A DNA stretch of 41,192 nt from positions 1 through 41,192 of the IMG/VR virus record IMGVR_UViG_3300020171_000068; one strand, 5' to 3'. Shown here piece by piece: positions 1 through 9,975 of the stretch. A program made the translations under genes and the position numbers. A model generated the notes under the pieces. The model had not been told where the DNA came from. It worked only from the letters and a program-made list of their open reading frames with translations, and searched no databases. The number at the start of each line of letters is the position of its first letter. Position 1 is the stretch's first letter. This DNA comes from a virus.

Positions 1-127
1 TGGCGCTTGATGTCAGAGGCAATGGAGTAATTTTTATTGGTAATGTCGGCGGAAACGCGCAAATGTCCATTGGCGCGAATATAATTTCATCTCCCGCTTA
101 TGGGTCGGTTAGGTTTACGTCAAGAAT
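1..127. repeat. Left copy of terminal direct repeat
   Basis: Bases 2-127 are identical to 41067-41192 (126 bp); base 1 differs (T here, C at 41066). This is either true terminal redundancy of a permuted phage genome or the overlap left when a circular assembly is opened. It shows that the two window ends join and that the genome is about 41,066 bp. Confidence 0.95.
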
Positions 128-1178
128 TGATGCGGAAAATAGTATTTTATTAAGCGCGACAAAAACATTGACTTGGACAACGGGGAAAATAGATTCCAGC
201 GGCAATGTCGGCATTGGGACGGCGACACCCACAGCCAACCTTCAAGTTGCGCAACCCACAGCAGGAGTAGGAACAGTAACCATAACCACAAACACCACCT
301 GCACTGGAACAGGCACTCAATTTCTTAATACTTTCAAAGTCGGGGATAACATCATCATAACAGCAACCGCGGAAACTCGTGCTATTTCAGTGATAACTTC
401 TAATACGGTTATGACGATTGCTTCGGCGACTAATACGGCAGGTTCGGCTTATACTTTAGTGGGCGGGACAAGATTTAGCGTCTATGGAAATGGGAATGTA
501 AATATTCCGACATTAACCGCTTCGGAAATACTTATAACAGACGCAAGTAAAAATATTGTCTCTGCTCCAGTTGCCACCTATCCCTCGCTTGCGGAATTGG
601 TTTATGTTAAAGGTGTTACGAGTGCCATACAGACGCAATTAGGAACTAAAGCTCCCCTCGCCGACCCTACTTTTACGGGAACAGTTGGAGCAGCGGCAAT
701 AACCGCGACTGCCGACATAAAAGCTAATACAAATAATTTTGTTGTGGAAGGAAGCACGGCAAGAAGTGTTTTAAGGTCAGTTTTCTTAAATATAACGCCA
801 GGGGCTACGCCAAATACTAATATAAATTGCTCTGCTTTTACTACCGTTGCTTATGGTTCTTATAATTCTCCCACTTCTACCAATGCGACCAATCTTGCCA
901 AAAGCGGGACAAGTGGCTCTTGGTCTTTAGACGCGAGCGGAACGGTACTTTCTTTGAATTTTACCGAAAGTGTTATCGGAATTATGGGGTTAAGTTTTGA
1001 ATGGGCAAAGTGGAATACAGCAGAAGCCGTCCCATATTATATCCAGGCCGTGATTGCTACGGGAAATATAGATTTTTATATCACGAAGGTTGGCTCTACC
1101 ACCGCCTTAGACTGGACTGCGGTTATGGACGCAAACGATAATATGGCGTTTTTATTTTCTTGTATAACTTCAACTTAG
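1..1178 (+). CDS. Tail fibre, C-terminal part (5' end is at 39109)
   Basis: This is the 3' part of the fibre gene that starts at 39109. Joined through the terminal repeat the reading frame is continuous and gives about 1,044 aa. The first complete codon here is at position 3. The part begins with an Ala-Leu-Asp-Val-Arg stretch, has a second NVGIGTATP motif near 207-233, and a module around 583-690 with GVTSAIQTQLG followed by PLADPTFTGTV. The same module occurs near the N-terminus of the protein, so it is an internal duplication typical of phage fibres and host-binding adhesins. The last 150 residues are beta-rich with little charge and may be the receptor-binding tip. No chaperone or peptidase S74 domain is recognisable. 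Fibre role is inferred from repeats and position. Confidence 0.85.
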   Translation, partial: ALDVRGNGVIFIGNVGGNAQMSIGANIISSPAYGSVRFTSRIDAENSILLSATKTLTWTTGKIDSSGNVGIGTATPTANLQVAQPTAGVGTVTITTNTTCTGTGTQFLNTFKVGDNIIITATAETRAISVITSNTVMTIASATNTAGSAYTLVGGTRFSVYGNGNVNIPTLTASEILITDASKNIVSAPVATYPSLAELVYVKGVTSAIQTQLGTKAPLADPTFTGTVGAAAITATADIKANTNNFVVEGSTARSVLRSVFLNITPGATPNTNINCSAFTTVAYGSYNSPTSTNATNLAKSGTSGSWSLDASGTVLSLNFTESVIGIMGLSFEWAKWNTAEAVPYYIQAVIATGNIDFYITKVGSTTALDWTAVMDANDNMAFLFSCITST

Positions 1179-1231
1179 AATTATGTTTAAAAAAGTAATA
1201 ACTTCTTTAACGATAAATAAAATAGCATAAT

Positions 1232-1450
1232 ATGGACTGGCAATTCATCGCACAATTAGGTTCAACCGCTTTCGTGGCGATATTCGCCATCAGTTGTTTT
1301 TATAAACTGGCGACTAATCATTCTCAACACGAACTATCGGCAAGACAAGAAGAAACGAAAGTATTACAGGAATTGGTAGGCGAGGTGAGAGAATTAAGAA
1401 GTGATATAAAAAACACGATTTCTAATATTTGTGAAATAATAAAAAAATAA
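1232..1450 (+). CDS. Holin-like / BhlA-like small membrane protein
   Basis: A 72-aa protein with one N-terminal transmembrane helix (about residues 7-27, ending in a Phe-Tyr-Lys boundary) and then a charged helix likely to form a coiled coil (residues 35-72). This architecture resembles the BhlA/UviB group of holin-like peptides, but no diagnostic residue is seen. It follows the tail fibre and precedes the adaptor gene by 4 bases. The start is chosen because the ATG is preceded by the AT-rich leader common in this phage. It could instead be a small virion membrane peptide. Confidence 0.55.
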   Translation: MDWQFIAQLGSTAFVAIFAISCFYKLATNHSQHELSARQEETKVLQELVGEVRELRSDIKNTISNICEIIKK

Positions 1451-1454
1451 TCTT

Positions 1455-2204
1455 ATGATGTTTAATGACGCTTCAACTTTAACCGGAATAGTCAATGATA
1501 TAGACTTTTTATTAAATACGGATTCTACTTCTTTTCCTTTAACGCATAAAGCAAGACTGACTAATCATTGGTACGATAGGGTGGTTAGTTTGATTATGCA
1601 ATCGGATCGTCGTTGGGAGTGGAGTGATAGCAACAATACGACTTTGGATATCGCCACGACTTCACTTGTCGCCAACCAACAGGACTATGGAATAGACGCT
1701 TCTGTCCATTATAGGATATTAAGAATAGAAGCACTTGATAATTCCGGCAATGGAATACAACTCAAGCCCCTTAGCCAAGAAGATAAACGGGGAACCGCTA
1801 TGACGGAATTCTTGAAAACCGCCTCAACTCCGGAATATTACGACTTAATGGGAAACTCCGTATTTCTATATCCTAAACCGAGCTATGGGAAAGCACTTGG
1901 ATTAAAGATTTATTTTCAACGAGGCGCTTCTTATTTCGTTTCAACCGACACAACCAAGACTCCAGGATTCAATCCGATGTTCCACAGGATATTAAGTTAT
2001 GGCGCTTCTTATGACTTCTGCCTTGCTAATGGATTGATGAACAAGATTGCTCTATTTAAAACTGAGATTGCTGAATTAGAAAATTCATTAGTAACTTTTT
2101 ATTCTATGCGACACAGAGACGAAAAACTAACGATGCGACTTCAAGTGGAAGATTATGGAAGCGAGAGTTCGTTTGATGATTCGGCTAATTTTCCTAATTC
2201 TTAA
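1455..2204 (+). CDS. Putative head-tail adaptor / neck protein
   Basis: A 249-aa soluble protein lying just before the hub-like gene. The N-terminal half is helical with a Trp-rich segment (DRRWEW near residue 55). The middle has short beta-strands with a VHYRILRIEAL strand near residue 84, a pattern seen in phage adaptor proteins that close the portal and start the tail. The C-terminal third is helical. Family assignment rests on length, the N-terminal helix pattern and position before a large beta-rich tail protein, similar to the gp4-gp10 order in P22-like phages. Alternative start: the second ATG at 1458. Confidence 0.5.
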   Translation: MMFNDASTLTGIVNDIDFLLNTDSTSFPLTHKARLTNHWYDRVVSLIMQSDRRWEWSDSNNTTLDIATTSLVANQQDYGIDASVHYRILRIEALDNSGNGIQLKPLSQEDKRGTAMTEFLKTASTPEYYDLMGNSVFLYPKPSYGKALGLKIYFQRGASYFVSTDTTKTPGFNPMFHRILSYGASYDFCLANGLMNKIALFKTEIAELENSLVTFYSMRHRDEKLTMRLQVEDYGSESSFDDSANFPNS

Positions 2205-2206
2205 AG

Positions 2207-3667
2207 ATGAAGGACAATACATTCACAATTAAACTGGATAAGTTTTATCAGGGGTTTTCGCCAACTGCCCATCTGTCTTCTTTGACGCAAATGGGTAATT
2301 CCGGAAGTGCTTCTGTTATGACAAATTGTGATATTATATCCGACCCGAATGTCCTTACGCAGGGTCCGGCTTTAACCAATTTGACCAATGGAACACAAAC
2401 AAATCCTGGTGTAGTTACCGAGTTAATCCATTTTATAATGGATAAAGCGGTTTCTGATGGCGTGACTTATGGCATAGGTGCTACTAAACTTTTTAAAATA
2501 ACTCCTTCTACTGTAACAAGCGACGCTACTTGGCCACGCGTAGTTTCTAATTGTTTAGACGGGGAAGGTATTATAGACTTAAAAGGTTCGCTTTATTATT
2601 TTTACAACAGGTCTGGAACTATCGGGGAGATAGGAAAATATAATTTAGACGCGACGTTCACGGATGCGTGGGGCAGCACAATTCCTACGGGAAAAGCCGC
2701 ACTACAATCCGCCTTACACCCCGTGGCCGCCAAAGAAGACATAATGGCTTTCGGCAATGGAAGATATATGGGAACTTATGTCGTTGCCACCGACACTCTT
2801 GCCCCCACTAAACTTGATTTTGGCAACGGATATGAGGTGGCAGATGTTATTTTCCACGCCAATCAATGGTGGATAGCCGTTAATTCAGGAACAACGGGAA
2901 ATAACAGAAATACGGGTCAGATTTATTTATACGATGGTGCGGCTATCAACTCTGTCCTTTCTGATGAAACTGGCATAGGGTATCAAAGAATAGGATTTTT
3001 ATATGTTATGAATGGTATGGTTTATGTTTGTTATCAAGACCTTTCTTCGGCCGGCGGATATAAAATAGGATATATCTCAGGACGGCAAATAAAACCACTC
3101 GCCAACTTTACCGGCTCTTTACCGACTTATGCCCAGAAAACACTTTATAAAGACACGATATTATTCTTATCCAGCGGTTCAGTTTATTCGTTCGGGGCGG
3201 TTACCGATGTTTTGCCTTTACAAATCAGTCAGATTGTAGACGGGGGATATGCTACTTGTGGGGCAATGGCAGCGCCTTTCGGAGTTCCAATGATTGCTTC
3301 AACTGATGGTTCAACTAATTTTCGTTTAGCCAAGTTCAGCGGATATGATACTTCTTGCACTTGGAAGAGTATTATAATCCCGACTACGAGTGGAAGAATG
3401 AAAGGGTATATTGATTCTATAACCGTATTAACTAATACTCTTGCGAGTGGGGCAAGGGCAGATTTAACTGTCGAGATAAACCAAACCGAAACTACCAGCA
3501 CAGTTCAACAGATAACAACTACGGGAAAACGAAGACATATTTTTAATAATTTCGGATTAGTTAATTTAGAAGATTTCCGTATAGCACTTTCTTGGGCAAA
3601 TGGAAACGCAACAAACAATGTGGCTATCAGGGAAATTCAAGTAAATGGTCATTTTTTAGAATCTTAA
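2207..3667 (+). CDS. Putative tail hub / beta-propeller structural protein
   Basis: A 486-aa, beta-rich, low-cysteine protein with repeated blade-like segments in which aromatic strands alternate with Gly/Asn turns. Examples are a DGVTYGIGATKLFKIT stretch and a later GGYKIGYISGR stretch. It begins with a strand-forming segment (FTIKLDKFYQGFSP) seen at the start of many hub-like tail proteins. Position after the adaptor and before fibres fits a short-tail hub of P22 gp10 type. It starts 2 bases after the previous stop, so the genes are probably translationally coupled. Function is inferred from position and strand pattern. Confidence 0.45.
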   Translation: MKDNTFTIKLDKFYQGFSPTAHLSSLTQMGNSGSASVMTNCDIISDPNVLTQGPALTNLTNGTQTNPGVVTELIHFIMDKAVSDGVTYGIGATKLFKITPSTVTSDATWPRVVSNCLDGEGIIDLKGSLYYFYNRSGTIGEIGKYNLDATFTDAWGSTIPTGKAALQSALHPVAAKEDIMAFGNGRYMGTYVVATDTLAPTKLDFGNGYEVADVIFHANQWWIAVNSGTTGNNRNTGQIYLYDGAAINSVLSDETGIGYQRIGFLYVMNGMVYVCYQDLSSAGGYKIGYISGRQIKPLANFTGSLPTYAQKTLYKDTILFLSSGSVYSFGAVTDVLPLQISQIVDGGYATCGAMAAPFGVPMIASTDGSTNFRLAKFSGYDTSCTWKSIIIPTTSGRMKGYIDSITVLTNTLASGARADLTVEINQTETTSTVQQITTTGKRRHIFNNFGLVNLEDFRIALSWANGNATNNVAIREIQVNGHFLES

Positions 3668-3670
3668 TTT

Positions 3671-5806
3671 ATGTCAATCGACCTTACACCTTCATCTTTT
3701 GAAATTATCTCCGCCAGAGAGAAATTACTTCTCCCAGACGATACCGTTAATATGGGACAAAGGTTGGGTGGCATTACAGTCAATCCTAATTCTATCGTCA
3801 GTGGGAGTGGAAACAATCTCTACACCCTTGACGCGAACGGTATGTATATGGGTTCCGCTCTCTGGTCAACCGCTCCTTTTAAGGTTGATTATTCTGGAAA
3901 CTTGACGGCTACCTCCGTAACCATAACGGGCGGGATTTTAAAACACGGCAAAACTTCTTTCGCAGATACCGTTAATGCTGGTTATTATATCAGTTCAGAC
4001 GGAGTTTATGCGGGAGCGGCAAATGATACTACTAAACTAAAATATACTATTGGCACAGGTGCGTTTGACTTTATCGGAACTATAAGTGGACGAGCAACCT
4101 CAACTATCGCTGGAGCAATAGATACCGCAGGGCATTTTATTGACGATGTTCTTAATACTTCCACAAGATACCTTTTAAAAGATTTTGTTTTTAGTCCTTC
4201 TGATTATTCTGGGGCTTTTAAGTCTGGCGATATTGCTTGGAATACAACCACAGGGGCAATAACTGGCGGAAGTGGTATTTTAATGTTTAAAAAAGGAATT
4301 ATTGGGGCTAATGCTGGCGTTACTACTTTTTCAATAGACGGAACTACTGGCAACGCCACTTTCGCAGGCACTTTATCGGCAGTATCGGGGACACTCGGTT
4401 CTTTAACTTTGATAACTGGCGGAAATATTAAACTTGGACAAACTGCTTATGCCACGGGAACAGGTTTTTGGATGGGTGATGACGCCGGCACTACTAAACT
4501 TTCAATCGGAAGTGCGACTAATTACATAAAATTTGACGGCACGGACATAATTATGAGTGGCGCGGTTAACACAGACACGGGAATATCCGGTGCGGCAGCA
4601 AATCTTAATACTCCCCTTACTATGGGAACAGACGCCACATTTGACATACAACCTATCGCGGGAATTCAAGATACTTATATTGACGAATATCAACCAGATT
4701 TTATTTATGGATCAGCAACGACTTTAAAATTAGGGAATGTACTTGTTGGCGGAGTTTATTACAAATATCACATTTTAATAAAATTTGCTTTGACTGATGT
4801 TCCTGAAGTGATGAGTGCGTTGGATTTAATGATGAAGGTTGCAACCGCGAATGCTGGGGTTGTAGCAGCTATTTATCGCATTACATCTTCTTGGAATGCG
4901 GCAGACGTTACTTGGACTACAAAACCAACTTGGGATACTACTATGAATTGGGGAAGTTTTGACGCTACCACGACTGGATGGAAAACTATGTCTACCCCAT
5001 TTAAAGAATTATTTATGCTTTGGAAACTCTTTCCTGGAACATATCCTAATCACGGAATTATAATCGCTTTTTCAGGGGCGGCAGACCTTAATTTATTTTC
5101 TACTGTTTATGCCGATAATATTGGCGACGCGGATAGACCAAAACTCAATTGCACAGGTATGCAAAATCCTACCAAAGCTTATCCTGCTGATATTTATGAA
5201 AGTCCTTATTCTGCCACGAGATTTATCGGGTTCGGGAAAAATACGGTAGGCGGGGCAGATCAAAACTTACTCGTTCAATCAAATGGAATCGTGAGCGGAA
5301 TGTCGGGACTTAAACCTGGCGCTGATTATTATTTGGACGAAAGTGGACAAATAGCTACTTTTATAGATGATATTGACGGACTTCATCACGATAAATTAGT
5401 AATGAAAATAGGAACTGCCATATCCGCAACTAAACTTTTAATAAAACAACCCACACTTTCTTACACTACGACCTTCACTGCAACTTATCTCACGGCAAAT
5501 CCCGTGAATAAAATCTTTGTTCCTATTCCTTTTGCGGCTTCTAAATTAGATATTGTTGCCGCAGATACAACATATCCATTGGAAGGTTCGGTAGGTGTGG
5601 CAACTGCTCCATATTATGAATATCATAGAATTATGAATACAGGGGTATTTGTTGATAATAAATGCGCGAATTGTAGGGTTGGAGATGGTGGTAGCGATGA
5701 GAGAATAGACTTAACGGTATTGGCTTGGACACAAACAGGAATTCTTTTTGCGACGGGTGGAAATATAGCAGGAAGTATAACTGTTAAATTAACAGCAGCG
5801 GGATAG
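3671..5806 (+). CDS. Tail fibre / spike with DNRLRE (CBM96-like) domain
   Basis: A 711-aa beta-rich virion protein. The N-terminal 300 residues contain successive GTISG/GTLSA/GGNIKLGQ segments like those of phage fibre shafts. About residues 325-495 resemble the DNRLRE/CBM96 carbohydrate-binding fold: an IQDTYIDEYQPD entry, a YGSATTLKLG strand, a Trp-rich stretch with SSWNAADVTWTTKP, and an ADRPKL ending. The C-terminal part has GLKPGADYYLDESGQI and an ISATKLLI strand, common in phage fibre tips. Together these suggest a surface glycan-binding fibre. The start 4 bases after the hub gene has only an AT-rich leader. Confidence 0.65.
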   Translation: MSIDLTPSSFEIISAREKLLLPDDTVNMGQRLGGITVNPNSIVSGSGNNLYTLDANGMYMGSALWSTAPFKVDYSGNLTATSVTITGGILKHGKTSFADTVNAGYYISSDGVYAGAANDTTKLKYTIGTGAFDFIGTISGRATSTIAGAIDTAGHFIDDVLNTSTRYLLKDFVFSPSDYSGAFKSGDIAWNTTTGAITGGSGILMFKKGIIGANAGVTTFSIDGTTGNATFAGTLSAVSGTLGSLTLITGGNIKLGQTAYATGTGFWMGDDAGTTKLSIGSATNYIKFDGTDIIMSGAVNTDTGISGAAANLNTPLTMGTDATFDIQPIAGIQDTYIDEYQPDFIYGSATTLKLGNVLVGGVYYKYHILIKFALTDVPEVMSALDLMMKVATANAGVVAAIYRITSSWNAADVTWTTKPTWDTTMNWGSFDATTTGWKTMSTPFKELFMLWKLFPGTYPNHGIIIAFSGAADLNLFSTVYADNIGDADRPKLNCTGMQNPTKAYPADIYESPYSATRFIGFGKNTVGGADQNLLVQSNGIVSGMSGLKPGADYYLDESGQIATFIDDIDGLHHDKLVMKIGTAISATKLLIKQPTLSYTTTFTATYLTANPVNKIFVPIPFAASKLDIVAADTTYPLEGSVGVATAPYYEYHRIMNTGVFVDNKCANCRVGDGGSDERIDLTVLAWTQTGILFATGGNIAGSITVKLTAAG

Positions 5807-5828
5807 TTTTAATAAATAATATATAAAT

Positions 5829-8273
5829 ATGCAACTTTACGCAGAATTTCTTGGCGACCAGAATATCGCAAGGCGAAAGATATTCGGTTCTACCCAAGAA
5901 GACATAAGACAACAAGCAACTCAACAGGGAATAAATCCTGTTAATCTTCAAAATTGGTCAACATTTTCTAATAATGTTTGGAGTCCTTATAATCAAACTC
6001 AACCTACACAACCCGCTCAACCTACACAACCCTTACCTCAAACACAAACTCAACCAACTTCAACCCCATCCGGCGCAAGCACACTCAAAGCATACGACCA
6101 AAGCGGAAATGTTGTTTATGTGGAACGGGGTAAATATTATCCTGGTATTTCTTTAACTCCGACCGTAAAACAACAGGAGAATATATCTCCCGAACCATCT
6201 ACTTCCGACTTATCGACAGGCGTTCAACCTCAACTTCCGCCAGAATCTACCGCTTTATCTACTTATATGAACTCCCTTACTCAGCAACTAAAAGATTCAC
6301 AAGCGGCATTAGACCAAGAAAGAAATCGTCAACTTGCCCAGATACAGACCGATAAAGCCGCCGCCAAAGCCGAATATGACACATTACGAGCCGAACAGGC
6401 ACAACAGATGACCGAATATGGAGCCACAACTATCAAAGAAAAGGAAGCGAAACTTGCTGAATATGCCGAATACGAAAAGAGATGGACTGAAAACTATAAT
6501 ACGGTTCAAGGTTTGACTGATGAATTAAGAACGATGCTAACTAATGGCAACGAACTTATCAAGCAACAGAAGGCGGTTACGGGGTTAGGGTCTATAAGAG
6601 AACCAAGAATAAACCAGACCATTGCGGATATTACCGCCCAATCGGGAGTTATACAAGCGGCCATATCTTCTTATAACGGCCAGATGAACCAAGCGACCAC
6701 GCATATCAACACGGCTATCAACGCCATTACAAGTGCTTATTCTGATGAGATAGATTATTACAAGGCAGTTTATAATATGTATGAGAGCCGAAGTTCCGAC
6801 ACTAATCAAAGACTTCTGAACCTTACTTCCGATGAAAGGAAATATCTTGAAAGCAAGATAAACTCACTTGAAAATGACAAGGCATTAGTTCAACAGAACG
6901 CTCAAGACCTTATCAAGGCTATGACCGACCCAGATACTGCTTTATTATACGCCAAAGCAGGAGTGTCTATAAACGATACCGTAGAGCAGAGATCGCAAAA
7001 GATTGCCAATCAGGTTGCCATCCAAGACAGGACTAAAATCAAAAATGATATGGTAAAAAGCGGCTATCAATATATCGCCACACAACAACAACTCATAGGC
7101 AAGACGGAAGACCAATTATTTACAATGACAGATAGTCAGGGAAATGAGATGATATTTTATAAAGTAGAGACAGAAGGAAAGAAATTATTATCTCCAACCG
7201 AAGCAGCAAGTCTTGGCGTTCCTTATGGAACCACAAAAGCACAGGCAGAAATTATGGGCATAATTCCTAAAACAGAATTAACAGGAGAACAAAAAATAAA
7301 TCTTGAAGTTAAGTTGGCAGGTAATTTTGAAACTTATGCCAAAGAAAGTAGACAAGCACAGAAACAGATAAATATTATGAAAACTGGATATAATGCCGCT
7401 ATTAGTGCAGGATTTAAAGGAGAAAGTAATAATGCTCCTTCTCAAGCCGTTTTGGTTACCTTTCAAAAGATGCTTGACCCAACTTCTGTCGTGAGGGAAA
7501 GCGAATATGCAAGAAGTGGAAATGGACAATCAATTATGGAAAATATTAAGGGTACGATTGATAAATTACTGAGAGGTGGTGCTGGAGTTACTCAAAAAGA
7601 ATTAAAATCTTTTTATGATTTATCTCAAGAATTATTGAAAGGGTATCAGAATGAACAATTAAATTTTGCTCAAAGAATACAAACTCAAGCGAAAAATTAT
7701 GGATTAAATATAGAAAATATATTAACGCCAGATGTTCTTGATATATTAAAAACATCGCCATCTCTGAAAAATATTGGCCAAAAATATAACACACTGGATG
7801 ATTTTATAAGAATAAACCCCAACGAATTAAGCAACATTGAGAATATAATAAAAGAAAACCCGAATCTATCAGATGAAGATATATTACAAATTTATTCACC
7901 CGATTTTAACCAGCCCCTGAGTATGGGCGAAAAAGGCTCAGTGTCTTTTAGAATGAATAACCCGTTAAATATAAAATATGGAGAATTCGCTAAAGGATAT
8001 GGAGCTTCGCCTGGACAATCAGCTCTTGATGGTGGAAAATTTGCTATGTTCCCAGATGTTAATACTGGGATAAAGGCCGCTAAAGATTTATTGACTGGTT
8101 CGTCTTATAAGAATTTATCTCTTGAACAAGCAATGAGAAGATGGAGTGGCGGTGGATATGGTGCAGACGTTGCACCAGAATTAAAAGGAAAAACTATATC
8201 TCAAATGTCGGATAGTGAACTAAATAATTTAATAAATAAAATGAAAACCCGTGAGGGTTGGGTAATTGTTTAA
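5829..8273 (+). CDS. Virion coiled-coil protein with C-terminal muralytic domain
   Basis: An 814-aa protein. Residues 55-80 are a Pro/Gln/Thr repeat linker (PTQPAQPTQP type). Residues 140-400 are long charged helices with coiled-coil character. The last 110 residues (from about 705) look like a lysozyme-like peptidoglycan-cleaving domain: FRMNNPLNIKYG, then GGKFAMFPDVNTGIKAAKDL, then AMRRWSGGGYGAD. Related NNPLNI domains occur in phage virion-associated hydrolases. With no tape measure gene present, it is a good candidate for an injected internal protein that opens the cell wall. It overlaps the next reading frame if that uses its TTG codon, or is 7 bases from it if the ATG is used. Confidence 0.6.
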   Translation: MQLYAEFLGDQNIARRKIFGSTQEDIRQQATQQGINPVNLQNWSTFSNNVWSPYNQTQPTQPAQPTQPLPQTQTQPTSTPSGASTLKAYDQSGNVVYVERGKYYPGISLTPTVKQQENISPEPSTSDLSTGVQPQLPPESTALSTYMNSLTQQLKDSQAALDQERNRQLAQIQTDKAAAKAEYDTLRAEQAQQMTEYGATTIKEKEAKLAEYAEYEKRWTENYNTVQGLTDELRTMLTNGNELIKQQKAVTGLGSIREPRINQTIADITAQSGVIQAAISSYNGQMNQATTHINTAINAITSAYSDEIDYYKAVYNMYESRSSDTNQRLLNLTSDERKYLESKINSLENDKALVQQNAQDLIKAMTDPDTALLYAKAGVSINDTVEQRSQKIANQVAIQDRTKIKNDMVKSGYQYIATQQQLIGKTEDQLFTMTDSQGNEMIFYKVETEGKKLLSPTEAASLGVPYGTTKAQAEIMGIIPKTELTGEQKINLEVKLAGNFETYAKESRQAQKQINIMKTGYNAAISAGFKGESNNAPSQAVLVTFQKMLDPTSVVRESEYARSGNGQSIMENIKGTIDKLLRGGAGVTQKELKSFYDLSQELLKGYQNEQLNFAQRIQTQAKNYGLNIENILTPDVLDILKTSPSLKNIGQKYNTLDDFIRINPNELSNIENIIKENPNLSDEDILQIYSPDFNQPLSMGEKGSVSFRMNNPLNIKYGEFAKGYGASPGQSALDGGKFAMFPDVNTGIKAAKDLLTGSSYKNLSLEQAMRRWSGGGYGADVAPELKGKTISQMSDSELNNLINKMKTREGWVIV

Positions 8274-8280
8274 AAAATAT

Positions 8281-9975
8281 ATGCTTACACCAGAACAAAT
8301 TAATGAGTATAGAAAAAAATATGGGATTGGTCAAAATAAACCTACCCAATCAATACTTTCAGCCGATGAAAGAATAAATAGATTAAGAGGATTAATTTCG
8401 CAACCATCAGAGATGCCTTCAATATCTACGACACAACAACCAACAACTTTTCAGAATGTATCTATACTTCCAGAAAAAAGAATTGAAACTCTTAAAGGAA
8501 TAACTATGGAAACTCCAACCATTGAAACTCCAACCACTAAAGAGCCAGGATTTGTCCAAAGTATGATCCAATCAATAACAAGACCATTCGCAAAAGCAAC
8601 GATTACTGGAACAAAAGCAGTTAAGGGAACATTTCAATTAGCAGAACTTTTAGGAGTATGGGCGGGTGGTGATGAAAAACGAACAGTTGAAGTTGCTAAA
8701 AATCTTGCGAAAACTGCATCCAACGAGGCTATAGATTTAGGATATTTAGGTAATGTCAAAGATTTAGTTTCTGATAAAAACCAATTAAAAAATTGGCTTG
8801 ATATTATTGGTACTGGAATTGAAATTGGGGCTTGGGTTGGAGGAAAACCTATTACTGGATTAACTAAAGAAGGGATTAAAATAGGAGCAAAAGAATTAGT
8901 TAAAATGCCTTTTAAAGAAGCAATGATAATTGGGGCTAAAACTGGTGCTAAACAAACAGCAGTATTTGGAGGAGTAACTGCTCTGGGAAGATCAATACAG
9001 GATGAGGTAAAATCTAAAACTAAACCTTTACTTGAAAGTCTTGTTAATATAGGTATACAAACTTCCATTGGAACTGGTATGGGAAGTGTAGTGGGTGCAA
9101 TAACCGGAGCAATTAGTGGTGCTATTACAAAAGTAATTGCGGGTAAAACCGAAAAAATTGCTACTAATATTTATAATAAAGAATTACAACCAAAATTAGC
9201 AGATATTACTGCTGATATTAGAAAGAATGCCGCAACGATTGGTCAAAAAATTAAAGAAGAAGTTGATAATAAAGGAATTCCTATTTATACAGGAACTTAT
9301 GAACAATTAAAATCTAGAGCAGAAGGACAAGTAATGTCAAAACTTCCTACATTAGCTTCTAAGTTAAAACAATATGATCCAACTACTAAAATAACAAGAA
9401 GTGAAGTTACGAGCAAAGTTTTACAACAAATAAAAGATGAATACATATCTGTTCCACCAGAAATGTTAAAAATTTCTCAGATTCTTGCCAAACAATTAAA
9501 ACCTGAAATGAATATGACGGAGGCACAAGCATCAAAAAGATTTCTTGATAAATTTATTTCAAATACCGCATGGGAAAAAGTATTTAGAGGAACAGATATT
9601 AACTTAAATAATGCTACTGTGCTTAGAATTGCATTCAGGACTGTCATTAGAAATTTAATAAATGAAAAAACTGCTGATCCTGTTATTCAAACATTAAACA
9701 AGAGTATAGGATTGGCAATAGATGTGAACGATCTTGTTTCACAACAAATAGCATTAAGGGCTTTATGGAAAATATCTGGTCAAGGTGGTTTCGCATATAA
9801 AATAATAGGTAAGTTTATAGATGATGTCTTGCTTAATCCATCAATCACAACTCGTTTTGCTCAGTTTTTAGATAAAAGTGCAGGAAAAGGAATAGAAAAA
9901 TCTGCTTATTCAGCTACTCGTATATTAGAAAGATTGCCAAGTATATTTCGTAGAACACAAAATAAAGAATATTAA
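8281..9975 (+). CDS. Putative internal virion / ejection protein
   Basis: A 564-aa protein when started at this ATG; an in-frame TTG at 8266 would add five residues and overlap the previous gene. The N-terminus (TPEQINEYRKKYG) is followed by low-complexity Thr/Pro/Gln segments. About residues 175-290 are rich in Gly, Ala and Ile, with a glycine-zipper hydrophobic stretch (GTGMGSVVGAITGAISGAI) that could insert in membranes. The rest is helical. Length, membrane-active character and position after the muralytic protein fit podovirus ejection proteins, but no family motif is decisive. Codon use is more AT-rich than in the fibre genes. Confidence 0.45.
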   Translation: MLTPEQINEYRKKYGIGQNKPTQSILSADERINRLRGLISQPSEMPSISTTQQPTTFQNVSILPEKRIETLKGITMETPTIETPTTKEPGFVQSMIQSITRPFAKATITGTKAVKGTFQLAELLGVWAGGDEKRTVEVAKNLAKTASNEAIDLGYLGNVKDLVSDKNQLKNWLDIIGTGIEIGAWVGGKPITGLTKEGIKIGAKELVKMPFKEAMIIGAKTGAKQTAVFGGVTALGRSIQDEVKSKTKPLLESLVNIGIQTSIGTGMGSVVGAITGAISGAITKVIAGKTEKIATNIYNKELQPKLADITADIRKNAATIGQKIKEEVDNKGIPIYTGTYEQLKSRAEGQVMSKLPTLASKLKQYDPTTKITRSEVTSKVLQQIKDEYISVPPEMLKISQILAKQLKPEMNMTEAQASKRFLDKFISNTAWEKVFRGTDINLNNATVLRIAFRTVIRNLINEKTADPVIQTLNKSIGLAIDVNDLVSQQIALRALWKISGQGGFAYKIIGKFIDDVLLNPSITTRFAQFLDKSAGKGIEKSAYSATRILERLPSIFRRTQNKEY

